Origin: Bolinopsis microptera
Taxonomy: Eukaryota > Ctenophora > Tentaculata > Lobata > Bolinopsidae
DNA length: 60,000 nt
Direction: 5' to 3'
NCBI RefSeq assembly: GCF_026151205.1
Contig: NC_087077.1
Coordinates: 14,484,983 to 14,544,982 of the forward strand
Part shown: positions 19,691-30,696 of the stretch, piece after piece
Position numbering within the stretch: the first letter of the stretch is position 1
Layout of the letters: each line of letters opens with the position of its first letter
Position numbers and translations under genes: made by a program
The notes under the pieces: generated by a model
Told to the model about the DNA's origin: nothing
Database searches by the model: none
What the model saw: only the letters and a program-made list of their open reading frames with translations

Positions 19691-21735
19691 TTAATAAACC
19701 TAGAAAATGAATATGATTTTAAACATTTAAAAAACATTTCAAATACAATTTGTAACATCAAAAGAATGCTACTCGAATCCCACAAACACACATATAGACG
19801 GTCATTAATGAGGAAATTTCTTAGCTTTCTGTTATGAAAGAAAATTAATTAAAAAGATGAACAGATTCTGGCATAATGTAATTTGGATCATAATAATCAT
19901 CAAGATTAACGTACATACCTAAGAATATAAATAGTCACTTAAACCAGCAAAATTATGGAAGATGATGATCAAAATCTTAAAATAACTGGTTACAATGCAA
20001 ATGACCATTTTACTAACAAAATATAGTAAAGATCAAAAACTTTAATTCCCAACAGACAATTGTGAGATTTCAAGAATCTTACAGCCCACTAAAACATTAT
20101 AAAACATCAATAATAATTTATATTAAATTAAAGATCTAAAAAATTAATACACTTCAATGAATATATTGTTCTATAAACATAAATGTGATGCCCGACTCAT
20201 GTAGATGATACACCTCACAGCAAGTAGGTCAAAGCGGCTCTTGTTTGTAGAAGGTGCTTCAACTACCCACCGAAACAGTGGGTCGGAAGAAAGGCACAAT
20301 TAGGTGCCACAACTGAGTCTGCAAGCCAGAACACATATGTTAAGCTAACACTCCGAACTTGATTATCATGTTTCACAAGAATCAGGGGCAACATGATATG
20401 TAGGTGAATTAATATTTTGCAAATAGTGCGATTCCTCACCTGCCCAGATTATTTTAGTATACAGCAAATTATGAGACAAAAAACGCTGCAATTAAGGTGA
20501 CCAATTTGCCAAATTTTCAGCCATTAAGTACTCTCCAGGTTGAATTATTCAACAGCGATTGGTATTCAACAGCGATTGGTATTCGATTTCTGATTATTTC
20601 CCTAGGAATATGATTATTATATCTCAATTTGGCTTTAGGTAGGGTGCCCCGCTAAAAGAACTGGATTCTTCCAGGAAGCATCCCGTGCACAGAGCTTGGT
20701 CTACATATATATTAAATTATTAACCATTCATTCTGTATGTGCACGAAAATTTATTTCAATCAATAAAGTTGTCTTATACGATTGTTGACAACATTAGATT
20801 CCAACACATAGTGTGTATAAGCTAAACTATATAAAATATATAATAGATCTAATAGTCACTAAAGTGCTCAATTACAATGCGCTGAGGGATGAAAGGGCCA
20901 TAGAAAATGGGTAATTTTAGAATATACTGAAAATATCATCTGGTTTAATAATATCAAATCAGCTATTCTGTCACCAAAAGTTTGATCTCATTCAAAGCTA
21001 CTGTTACATTCTGAAGACATAGTGGTTAAAAAACGAAAGGGTTAAATTAATCATTTCCTACCTCACTGACCATACTGTCTCCCCATCTCTTAATCCGGAT
21101 TAGTTTTCGTTTATTGACGAATTTTCTATATTTTAGCTGCCATCTCCTTACGTCGAAACCAAAATAATATATGATTTAAAGTTAGAGAACGAATGTTGTG
21201 GCACTGAGGATGGACATCAATGTATTGAATAAACGTCCCACTACTTTACTTCGCAAAGCTAAAGAAATGCTAATCGTTTCCAAGACTATAGAGAATGACG
21301 CTCAGATGTTATTTAAGCTCTTGTCCAGACACATATTAAAAAAAGCTTCGTCGATTTTGCTTCTGTATTTGGTACTGAACATTTTAAGAGCTTTAGTAAC
21401 AGGGTAAAAGTAATCAAATCAATAACCTGTCACATCTCGGCAACGCGCAGAGTTATATATTGTGCAATGGTTTTATTTAGTAATGGTTTTTATTTAGTAA
21501 ACCACGTTTATTTACCGTTCACTGCAGTATCATCCATAAAGGTTAAATTCAATTTATTAAATTATCATCAATGGACTACTATAAAATTACCTGGGGACCT
21601 CAGGCTATTATGTTCATAAACAACGCCGAATAGAGATTGGGCGGAATGACAGGCTGAGCGCGGCCCAGTAACTATAAAAAAGAAGCACACTGAATATTTT
21701 ATGTGTAATCTTCATGTTGCTTTAAAAAACCCGCT
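19691..21735. other. Upstream flank of TEX10, nothing else recognised
   Basis: AT-rich sequence upstream of the TEX10 start codon, so its promoter is expected in the part nearest 19691. No TATA or initiator could be assigned with confidence. An 18-bp segment containing AACAGCGATTGGTATTC is directly duplicated near 20545-20582. No other gene was seen. Confidence 0.4.
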
Positions 21736-21885
21736 TTATCAACTTATATAGTAATGGAAAGTATGTATGCAAATAAGATTCATTTTAACTTGGTAATTGT
21801 TTAGGCAATAGATTTAAGATAATTTTAAACTTTAATAAATATATATTTTTGATGATGTGTGATGATGTTTGTGTCATTATATTTT
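21736..21885 (+). repeat. Dispersed repeat, copy 1
   Basis: About 145 bases similar to 23985-24118. Shared blocks include TCAACTTATATAGTA, AGATTCATTTTAACTTGG and GATGATGTGTGATGATGTTT. In the second copy this sequence directly follows an RT C-terminus, so it is probably a retrotransposon 3' tail and this is a severely 5'-truncated insertion. Confidence 0.75.
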
Positions 21886-21936
21886 GATTGATTAATTTGA
21901 TTTGATTTATATTGTTTAACATTAGCGACCCTGCGT

Positions 21937-22538
21937 TTGACGGATGTTACTCGTCTAAATTTCTTCGAAGTAGCGCGCGCCGCTTTCTTCTCGAAATGTT
22001 ATGGCCGGATGGCAAGTGCTACGAAGTAGCGCGCGCCGGGCCAGACCATTAACAATGGTCAACCCTGCACGCGCATTTTAGTTTAGTAAATATTAGTTGG
22101 TAACAAGTGACGAGACGTAATTTGAAAATTATTAATTTATACAAAAACCGAAAAAGATAAAAATAAAAAACAAAATAAGAAAATTTGTTTTCAAAAAATA
22201 TAAATTTAAAATAAAAAATAAAAATGTTTTTAAATGTTGTAGCGTTTTGATGCACTTTTGGGCCGCGCATTCAATAATGCTTCTTGCTTCGTTTGGTTAG
22301 ATCAGATAATATTGTTACTGCTCCAGTGCTCCTTGATTCACGATGTCAATCCTTCGCAGCTCGGTGAGGCACAGCGGTGCATCTCGCCGATCTACCGAAG
22401 AGAAGCATTATTTGATGCGCGCGCGACCCAGTAGTGCATCGCGCTACAACAGTGCACTCCCTATTAACTTGACCATTGTTAATGATCTGGCCCGGCGCGC
22501 GCTACTTCGAAGAAATTTAGACGAGTAACATCCGTCAA
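21937..22538. mobile_element. TIR element with a partly repeated left end (MITE-like)
   Basis: A 602-bp sequence with ends TTGACGGATGTTACTCGTC on both strands. The right arm continues through TTCTTCGAAGTAGCGCGCGC and a block ending ACAATGGTCAA (22469-22538). The left arm has the outer part at 21937-21983, then an extra ~35 bases and a second copy of the GAAGTAGCGCGCGCCGGGCC block at 22022-22060. The interior is AT-rich with no transposase. No target-site duplication could be matched, so the class is unassigned. Confidence 0.82.
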
Positions 22539-23662
22539 CCTATTAACCAACCGACCAACATTTTCGGTCGAACCCTAAAATTACTAATACCAAATTTAAA
22601 CCCCACATATGCGTGTATAGTCTCCAAATCTTCTCTTATCTCTGCTCTCGGACTTTGTTCTTTTGAATAGAACTGTTTGTATACTTTAACAAATAGTGAT
22701 TTTAACTTTGAGATAAACTGCTATATTATTATATTTTTGTACCAATGTTCACCTAACTTAACGTCTCTCACTGACACCATCACCCGGCAACCAATTTTAA
22801 AGTAAAATTTATTAACGATCTGACTACAGACTGGCGGTCAACGTTCCCCGTATAGTAGCTCAACGGAGGGGGTAATCAGGGCACGTGTTAATGAAAAATG
22901 TACGTGTCCTTCCACAATCCCTTCTGTTGGGTCACACGTTATTGGGAACTGAGATCGCTATCGTGTAACTAGAAGCAGTATATGCAAAGTAACTTTGGTG
23001 ATAGGTGATAGGCAATATGAAATTACACATCTTACTTTAACTTTATCCCGTCACCCATGGACTTATTAATTAACGGCTGGTGGTGGTGTCATCGTTCGTC
23101 GTACTCAAAACGTTTCGCGGTTGCGAATGTGGAATGCCGGCCCATCGAGGAAAATCTTTTTACTTTGTATCTTAACCATTATAAAGTATGATTAGTCGGA
23201 TATAGTACTGAGTTCAAACAGTCCCCGAAACGAAAAAGCAAACATTTGATTTTTGTTTCGGCGACTGAATCGTTGATGGGCCGGCAAATATTTGTTGTCG
23301 AGTAGTGTTGAATACTCATATATTAACATGATTATTGATTTAATTTAGGAATTGTATATAACTATCTTTGACCAAGTTTAATTGTCAATGAGAATGCACC
23401 CCAGCACTGGGCGCGCGCGGCGGCTTTGATGTTAGCGGCTACAAGCTTGAAGCTAGACAGCTGCAGAAAAGGCGCCGCGCGCGTTCACAGTTCAGCGTAC
23501 GGCTTTTTATTTTTGATTTTACAAATGACTAAGCAACTTTTAATGATTATTAATGGAATTATCGGATATTTATAATTCAATATGTATTGATTCTTCTGTG
23601 GAAAATAAAAATTGTATTTTACTTAAAATTGTATTTTACTTATAACCCATAACTCTCTCCTT
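22539..23662. other. Intergenic, nothing recognised
   Basis: No gene seen. Near 23409-23485 a GC-rich patch has short complementary blocks, GGGCGCGCGCGGCG and CGCCGCGCGCG, about 60 bases apart. Confidence 0.4.
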
Positions 23663-24010
23663 TGGAATGAACAGATTAAGGCTTCAATATCTAAAGCCAA
23701 CAGAATGATATGTTGGATTGTTTATATAAATCTGATTATCAGGGAAAAATCTGTGATGATATCCATTTACAAAGCTTTGATAAGACCCCATTTAGAGTAT
23801 TGTGTTCAATTGTGGAGTCCAGTTGCGGCTCATGGAAGTTGGGGGATCATCTTGGAGTAGCTGGAGAGCGTCCAGAGGCGATTTACCCGTCTGATTGACG
23901 AGGTGGGTACTCTTCCATACAGTCGTCGACTGGAAATCCTCAATTTAACAACGCTGGCAGAGCGGCGAATACGTGGGGACCTCATCAACTTATATAGTAG
24001 TGGAAAGTAT
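23663..24010 (+). pseudogene. Non-LTR reverse transcriptase C-terminal fragment
   Basis: Reading from the TGG at 23663 gives a stretch with KANRMI, YKALIRPHLEYCVQLWSP, then VQRRFTRLI and LAERRIRGDLI. These are landmarks of the thumb/C-terminal part of non-LTR retrotransposon RTs. One in-frame TAG interrupts it, and the RT palm and endonuclease are absent. It runs into the dispersed repeat at 23985, probably its 3' tail. A dead, 5'-truncated insertion. Confidence 0.78.
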
Positions 24011-24118
24011 GTAAATTAGATTCATTTTAACTTGGTTTTTTAGGCCAATAGATTTAAGATAATTTTTAAACTTTAGTAGATATATTTTTGATGATGTGTG
24101 ATGATGTTTGTGTCATCA
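23985..24118 (+). repeat. Dispersed repeat, copy 2
   Basis: Partner of 21736-21885. It overlaps the end of the RT fragment and stops where the sequence switches into a different RT tail at about 24118. Confidence 0.75.
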
Positions 24119-24425
24119 TATTTGCACCTTTTGTGAACTGAAAGGATCAACCGGGATCATAGAGGATGAAACACACTTTCTCACTTCCTGCCCACAAGGG
24201 AAGGCTATCAGAGACAAGTTTACCAGAGCTAGTGAAAGCTTGGGAAACAGCAATGACAACGGACTGACCAACATTGTCAACACTCTCTCTCGTACCCAAG
24301 ATCTTTACGGTAACCTTAACGAGCAGGATGTGAACTTGATTAGACTTTCATGCTCAACCATCAGAGAAATGTACAGTCTGAACCTCAAGCACAAAGACAG
24401 CCTTCGTGATGAAGATGGAAAGTAG
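24119..24425 (+). pseudogene. RT C-terminal zinc-knuckle fragment
   Basis: About 100 codons ending in TAG at 24425. They begin with CTFCE, followed by EDETHFLTSCP. This C-x2-C...H...C arrangement is typical of the extreme C-terminus of several non-LTR retrotransposon RTs. No RT core is attached upstream, so it is a 5'-truncated remnant. The frame itself is intact. Confidence 0.6.
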
Positions 24426-25485
24426 TCCTTCAGCTCTTTTTTGCTTTTCTCGTTCTTCCTTTCCTTCTCCTCTTGCTTTGGATCTGTGACGGGTGCTATG
24501 CGCGACTCTTGGGACTTTCCGTCCCTACATGGGCTTCCGGCCGTGCGTCCATGTAGGAACTGTGGGGCCTTCAGGGTGATAGGGTTACAATGGTTGTCAG
24601 TACAGCAATGGATCGCTCCATTGGCCCGACCTCCGAGACGGGGTATCCGAGAGGACCCTGGTCGTGACCAGCTCTGCACCAAAAGGTGTATTCTGGCGCC
24701 TGAAATCTTGGACCGTAGTCTGCGTACGGGGTAGACTGCCACGGACGATTATGTTACATGGGCCGCTCACTGCATTCTGATTTTAGCCAGACCTCAGAAG
24801 GTGGTTTGTCTCCACTCTTGTTTCTTTTTTCTTGTCCCCCTGCATCCTGTCCTTCTCCTTTGCTTCCCCCTCTTTCAGTCTTCATTTTCAGCATCAGCCT
24901 CATCAGTTTTAGTATTCAGAGCCACTTGCTCCTACGACCGTACCTTACTGGCTCACTGCATTTGGCCCAAACGGCATTTTAATTTCCGTTTTTTAACTCG
25001 CTTACTGTGCATTTCACTTTTTTGCCCTAGCGACTAGCGCGCGTTCGTGTTCCCAAGCCTGTCCCCTTATTCTCTCAGAACACCTCGGGTACACTTGTTC
25101 GTCCAAGTACCTAGTGGTAGACACTTTGACAGTAATCACACTGTTATGGATTTGGCACAGTTGACATGAAAACTTTTTCTTATCAGTCATTATCATGTCA
25201 CCCAACACAACATTTTGAACTTCGATAGTACCTCACATGAATTTATCGACAGTTAACTCTCTTTCACTACGACATTCTTAACTTTGTCACACAGTATCAC
25301 ATTTTCATTAGACACCTACATTTTGAGAATCATTTAATTTTCGAATGGAATTTTACCGAATTAAAACCGAGTGTGTGTGTTTGAGCGATTTGTACAACAT
25401 TTCTGTAATGTTTCAAATTATATTCAAATGTTCTAAAATGTTCTATTTTGATTTGATTTGAAGAGAAGAGATGGGAGTTCCACAA
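24426..25485. other. Between RT fragments, possibly retroelement-derived
   Basis: Contains a GC-rich stretch around 24490-24740 with short foldbacks (CCATGTAGG and CCTACATGG), then T/C-rich sequence. No protein signature was recognised. Its position between two RT fragments suggests a transposon untranslated region, but this is inference. Confidence 0.35.
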
Positions 25486-26590
25486 GATGGGAATCGACAT
25501 GAGCTCGGCCTTCGATACCATCAAGAGATCAGTTATCCTGGAACTTTTGGCTGATGCTGGTTGTTGTGAGGATGGCAATCGTTTGGCGAGATACTTGCTC
25601 TCCAACACCAAATTGAGGAAAAAATCAACAACACCATTTCCTTAGAGTTTGAAACATCCGAGGGTTCGTTTCAAGGTGATGCTGCATCTGGTGCATTCTT
25701 CACACTGTACTTTGCTGGAGCTTTGTTCCACTTCCGTGCAGTAGTGATGACCATTCGGCCTAACCCACCGTTCAACCCCAAGACCCTCATGCCTATTGAA
25801 TGGGAATACGCCGACGATGGCGATTTTGCAGATGAGGAAACTCTTAGAGAAATGCTGCCCATTATATGTAAGGAGATCCTTGAAGAATGGAACCTGTTTG
25901 TTAACGAGGACAAAACAGAACATGTCCACTTCTACATTGCAGATAAGGACGAAGTAGACGCCAAGGGTGAACCCGTGAAGAACAGAGAGCCCTGGCGAAA
26001 CACTATTTCTCTTGGATCCAAGCTCTGCAGTAAGGCTGATATATCTCGCCGATGCATCCTTGCTTAAGTTGCCTTTGAGAAATACAGCAAGGTATGGGCA
26101 GAGAAATCCCGCATTTCTCTTCCTGTAAAAATCAAGCTGTATGAAGCATTTGTTACCCCTGTTTTATTGTACAACTGTAACACTTAACAGCTGGGCAGCT
26201 CCACAGAACATTATCAATAAAGTTGATGTATGTCAACGCAAACATCTAAGACGTATCATCAACATGACCTATCCCCGCATCATCAGCAACAAGGACTTGT
26301 ATGCTTGTTGCAATGTAACTCCACTTTCAGAGAGAGTTCATAAATCCCGCTGGAAAATGTTTGGGCACATTCTTCGTAGCGACTGCAACTCACCACCACA
26401 ACTAGCTCTAAATTTTGCTGTTGATAGTATGTCAAATATGAGGGGTAGGATTGGTAGACATCCATGTAATATTTTAAAAACTATTTTAGACGATTTGAAT
26501 AAAAGAAATATTTATTTGAATAATAGTGACGACTTGACAGACTTAAGGTATTTAGCCTCGAACCGCCAATTGTGGAGAAATTTATTTTGA
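25486..26590 (+). pseudogene. Non-LTR reverse transcriptase pseudogene (palm to C-terminus)
   Basis: Read in pieces this gives DMSSAFDTI (RT motif A region), SFQGDAASGAFF, then EYADDGDFADEE with the YADD catalytic motif near 25805-25830. After that come EEWNLFVNEDKTE, a thumb region with KIKLYEAFVTPVLLYNC, and SWAAPQNIINKVDVCQRKHL. The reading frame shifts near 25620, hits an in-frame TAA at 26065 and shifts again near 26180. The endonuclease and N-terminal RT are missing. It belongs to a different lineage from the minus-strand element at 27.6-32.6 kb, as shown by YADDGDF in place of YADDTQ and by a distinct C-terminus. Confidence 0.85.
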
Positions 26591-26945
26591 ATTTGTTTAG
26601 TTCGATAATTTCAGTTTTAAGTTCAATTTTTTGCATAATTTTTGATTTTGATAATTTCAGTTTTAAGTTCCATTTTTTGCATTTATAGTAAGTTTTTAGT
26701 TCTGCAAGTCTTTTAAGTAGACTTATCAGGTCTTTAGGATGTTCTTAGTAACTACTTTGGATTTGTGTAAAGTTTGATAATAATAAATCAAGCGTTACAT
26801 TTCAGCCATGCAAAATTACAACGATATATTTTGATATACTAATTGATAAATGGTGCTGCAATATAAGTTGCTTAATGTGTGGCCGGATGACAACTATCTA
26901 AAAAAAGAAAGAAAAGAATTCGGCTGAACCAACACATAGCAAGAG
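26591..26945. other. 3' flank of the RT pseudogene
   Basis: AT-rich, with a ~45-base segment (TTTGATAATTTCAGTTTTAAG...) directly repeated at about 26600 and 26645, and TAATAATAAAT near 26780. It is likely the tail of the RT pseudogene. No gene. Confidence 0.4.
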
Positions 26946-27553
26946 CCCACATCCAGAAACACGCCATCTTGCCAGGCAGCCTGGGAGGAAATTTTTTTTG
27001 GGAGGAAAAACGGGAGAAAAAGAGGAAATTTTTGAGAAGTTACTCCTAAATTTCGAAATATTTTTTTGGAATGAAGACAAATTAATTGAGGAAATTTTTG
27101 AAGAAAATGTTTCGATTGTATAAAAAATCAAAGAGGAACATCCTGTCAGTTTTGGAACACAGTGAAATATTCTGATTGGAGAATGCAGATTGCTGTTGTG
27201 AAGTTATCAAATTTACGTGAGTACTTGATTCTTTTCAATCCCAGTTTATTGCTGTCCTACAAATTTCTTAAATGCCAAATGCCGTCTAAAACACCCTATT
27301 TCGCAAAAAATTTCCGGGGGGCTGCGCTCCCTAGCCCCCGCCAAGGGGCTTCACCCCTGGACCCTGCTGGGGGCTGCGCCCCCAGACCCCTGCCACAGCT
27401 TGCTCGCTACGCTCCCTGCGCAGCTGGATTGGACACGTCGACTTGCTTCGCTCGCCGACAGCCCCCTCCCCAAACTTGCGAGTGAAGCGAGCGGGCCACA
27501 GAATTTAGAAAAAAACGCATCTGGGAGGAAATATAAAACTTTCTGGATGTGGG
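26946..27553. mobile_element. Short TIR DNA element with 8-bp TSD and GC-rich hairpin cluster
   Basis: A 608-bp insertion. The 14-bp inverted ends are CCCACATCCAGAAA, and the octamer AGCAAGAG is repeated exactly at 26938-26945 and 27554-27561. The left half is A-rich (runs near GGGAGGAAA). The right half, 27316-27480, is GC-rich and made of consecutive small hairpins of the kind GGGGGCTGCGCCCCC. No transposase is present. The 8-bp duplication fits hAT-like elements but the ends are not a canonical hAT terminus. Confidence 0.85.
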
Positions 27554-27789
27554 AGCAAGAGCCACATTAACGTTTGGGCCGTCTACCAAATTTGAATGAC
27601 AAACATTAACAAGAAATCAAACATAATAATAATAATAATAAGTAGGAATTTATACATCGCTTTATAGCCATAAAGAACTCAAAACCCAAAGATTCAGTTC
27701 AAACCATCTAAAGCGACTCATGAGTAACATGTACATAAGAACTTATTTTTATGAAGTATGGATTTTATGAGAAAGGTAATACATGATAC

Positions 27790-30696
27790 TTATACAAATA
27801 CGTTTTCAAAGAGATGAGTTTTTAGTTTCTTTTTAAATAAGACGATATCGGTTAGTGTTCTCAATTGATAAGGAAGCTTATTCCAAACAGAGGGTCCGCA
27901 GTAGCTGAAACTTCTCTCGGTTTTACTATAGTTTGAAATAGGAGGAACATTTAGGAGGAAATAGTCTTCTTCAGTTCTTAGTACACGTACAGGTTGACTT
28001 TTGATGTCAATACATTTGATGATATACTCCGGCGCTATGTTGTTAACGCATTTGAACACGGTTAGAGCAATCTTATACTCTATTCGTTGTCGTATCGGAA
28101 GAAAATGGGCTTTTTTCAGGAATGGAGTGACACTGTCCCATTTTTTGATAGCTTTCCAACCAAACAAGAATCGAACTCAGGAATTTTGTACCTTCTGGAG
28201 TTTCTTTATTAGAAGATCAGGTAAACCGTATAAGAGTCCATTGCAGTAGTCTAGTTTTGAAAAGATCAAGCAGTGAATGAGCTGTCTTTTTAGATCATAG
28301 TTAAGCTTTGAGCCTATAACTCGGAGGTTTCTCAGATGGATGTTGCAGCAACTGATAATTGAATTTATTTGGTCTTCAAATGTTAGGAATTGATCAAATA
28401 GGACACCTAAACTTTTCACTGTGCGGGATGCATCCACAGGGTCAGCTGCATTGTCAAGTTGTATTGAATCGACTGGACATGAAGAGTAACTGTTCTTGGT
28501 CTGTACTACAAGAGCTTCTGTTTTGTTTTGGTTCAGTTTGAGTTTATTTTGGGTCATCCAGGTCTTAATATCTTCAAAACAATTTGTTATTCTCTCTTCG
28601 ATTGTTGAGAGATCTCGAAATAGTGGGTTAAACTCAATGTACAGTTGAGTGTCATCTGCGTACATGTGGATGTTAAATCCATGTCTCTTTGCGATCTGAT
28701 TGAGCTCCTTTGTGTAAAGTATAAACAGAATTGGACCTAGAATTGAACCTTGCGGGACTCCAATTCTAAGGAAGCATCTCTTTGATCTTGATTTATCAAT
28801 AGTTACTGTGAAGGATCTGTTATTAAGGTATGATGTAAACCATTCGAGAACAGTACCTTCAAAACCAAAGTCCTTTTTTAGTTTTTTTAGGAGCAAGTGA
28901 TGATTTACAGTATCAAAAGCAGCACTGAGGTCCAAAAGGAGGAGGATAACCTTACTTTTCATGTCACTGATACAAAGAAGATCATTGTAGATGGTAAGGG
29001 TCGCAGTTTCGCAGCTATGATTTGACCTATAACCACTTTGATGCTCAGCATGAAGATTGTGATAGTCAAGATGTTTGGTCATCTGTTTCTGGACGCTCTT
29101 TTCAATGAGTTTCGAGAGGAAAGGTAAGTTACTAATCGGTCTATAGTTGTTGAAGCTATTGACATCTCCTTTATCATCTTTGATGGCTGGTCTGACAAGA
29201 GCACTCTTTAGGACTGACGGAAATTTTCCAGTGACAAGTGAGTCATTGATAATAAATGACACAATTGGTTTAACTTCATTAAAACACTGCATTAGAAGTT
29301 TTAGAGGGATGGGATCCTCTTCACATTCTTTTTTGTTAAGGTCAGAAAGAATCTTTTTGAGATCATTGTCGCTTATGGTTTCAAATTGGCTCCAGGCTTC
29401 ACCTTGAAATGGTTCAGAGTGGTCAAGAAGAATGTCAGCTGCAGTATCATTGTTAATGGCAGAGTAAATCTTTTCCACTTTATCATTGAAAAACTCTTTC
29501 ATCTCCTCACATAGAGTTTCAGCAGGTTTGTTATTAGGCTTCAAGTTTTTAGATATGTCCCGATCCATCAGCTGATTGACTATTTTGTAGGTATCTTTTT
29601 TATTGTCCTCACAGCTTTGCAGACGATTTTCATAGTATAGCTGTCTAGTGGTGTTTATAACTGCCTCGGCATGCTTAACAGCTTTTTTATAGTCTAATTT
29701 TGAATCTGCAGTTTTAAGTCTCCTGTTGTCACGTTCAGCTTTTCTTCGTTTCCTTCTGGCAGTTTGACATTTTGTGTCCACCCACTTGCTTTGATCAGGA
29801 TTAATGCTAAAACAGATAAGGGGAGCATGTTTATCAAGAATTCTGCGAAGTTCTTTGTTATAGAGTTCCGTGGCAGAGTTGCAGTCAATAAACTTGTTGG
29901 GGTCATTTATGTCAGATAGCAACAGATCCTCCTTAAAAAGATTTATGTCTATATCTGATATCTTTCTGCCCACCATATCTTCTTTGTTGCTTCCTTTGTG
30001 GTGAGGAAAGGCAATAGAGAAATTTACGAAGTAGTGATCTGATGTTGTTACTGTTTTAGCTACATCTATATCTTTTATGTTCAACATATCACACGCATTG
30101 CTTCTAGTAAGAACAAGGTCTAAGATTCCACCCCCAATGTGTGTTGAACTGGAAATATGCTGGATGAGGCCATAGTTTGATATGAGATGGATAAAATTTA
30201 TCGTATCAGGATCAGTGAGGTCTTCGACATGGATATTGAAGTCTCCAGCAATGATCAGTCTACCTGGAAGGTGAGTTAGACTGTCAAGATATTCATCAAA
30301 TTCCCGTAAAAAGTCTGTCATTTTGGACATTTTAGCCGTACAAGATCGATAGACACAGCAGAAACGAAGAAGGTCATTGGAACTTGACTTCAGCACACTC
30401 TCAACATGTTCAAAGGATTTATGGGTCTTTGTAGGGCGTTTATTGAAGCTAAGATCTTTCTTAAAGGCAATAGCGACACCACCTCCTCTACCAGCTCTAG
30501 ATTGGTGAACAATATTATAGCCTAGGTCTTTAATTTCCGCTATTTTTGACGTATCTCCCTTACGTAGCCAAGTTTCTGTCAGGAAACAGGCATTGATATT
30601 GGAGTCAGACAGTTGCTCAAATACTTGTGCAGTTTTATTACATAGTGACCTTGTGTTAAACAGTCCGACATTTAGGTTGAGAAGCGTAGTCTTCAC
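27790..30696 (-). pseudogene. Retrotransposon ORF2: endonuclease-reverse transcriptase with one in-frame stop
   Basis: Endonuclease motifs appear first: LFNTRSLCNK, FLTETWL, GRGGGVAIAF and AGDFNIH. RT follows with RPISNLPFLSKLIEK, LLDLSAAFDTVNHHLL, GVPQGSILGPILFILY and MYADDTQLYIEF, and then the thumb. The 839th codon is followed by TGA (28179-28177), after which the same frame continues without any shift for 129 codons to a stop at 27790. That continuation carries the usual C-terminal landmarks RIEYKIALTVFKC and PSVWNKLPYQLR. A single substitution is therefore the only defect visible. The frame has no early ATG: it opens within the ORF1 stop region and the first plausible initiator is GTG at 30696, so translation probably depended on reinitiation or frameshifting from ORF1. 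Confidence 0.88.
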
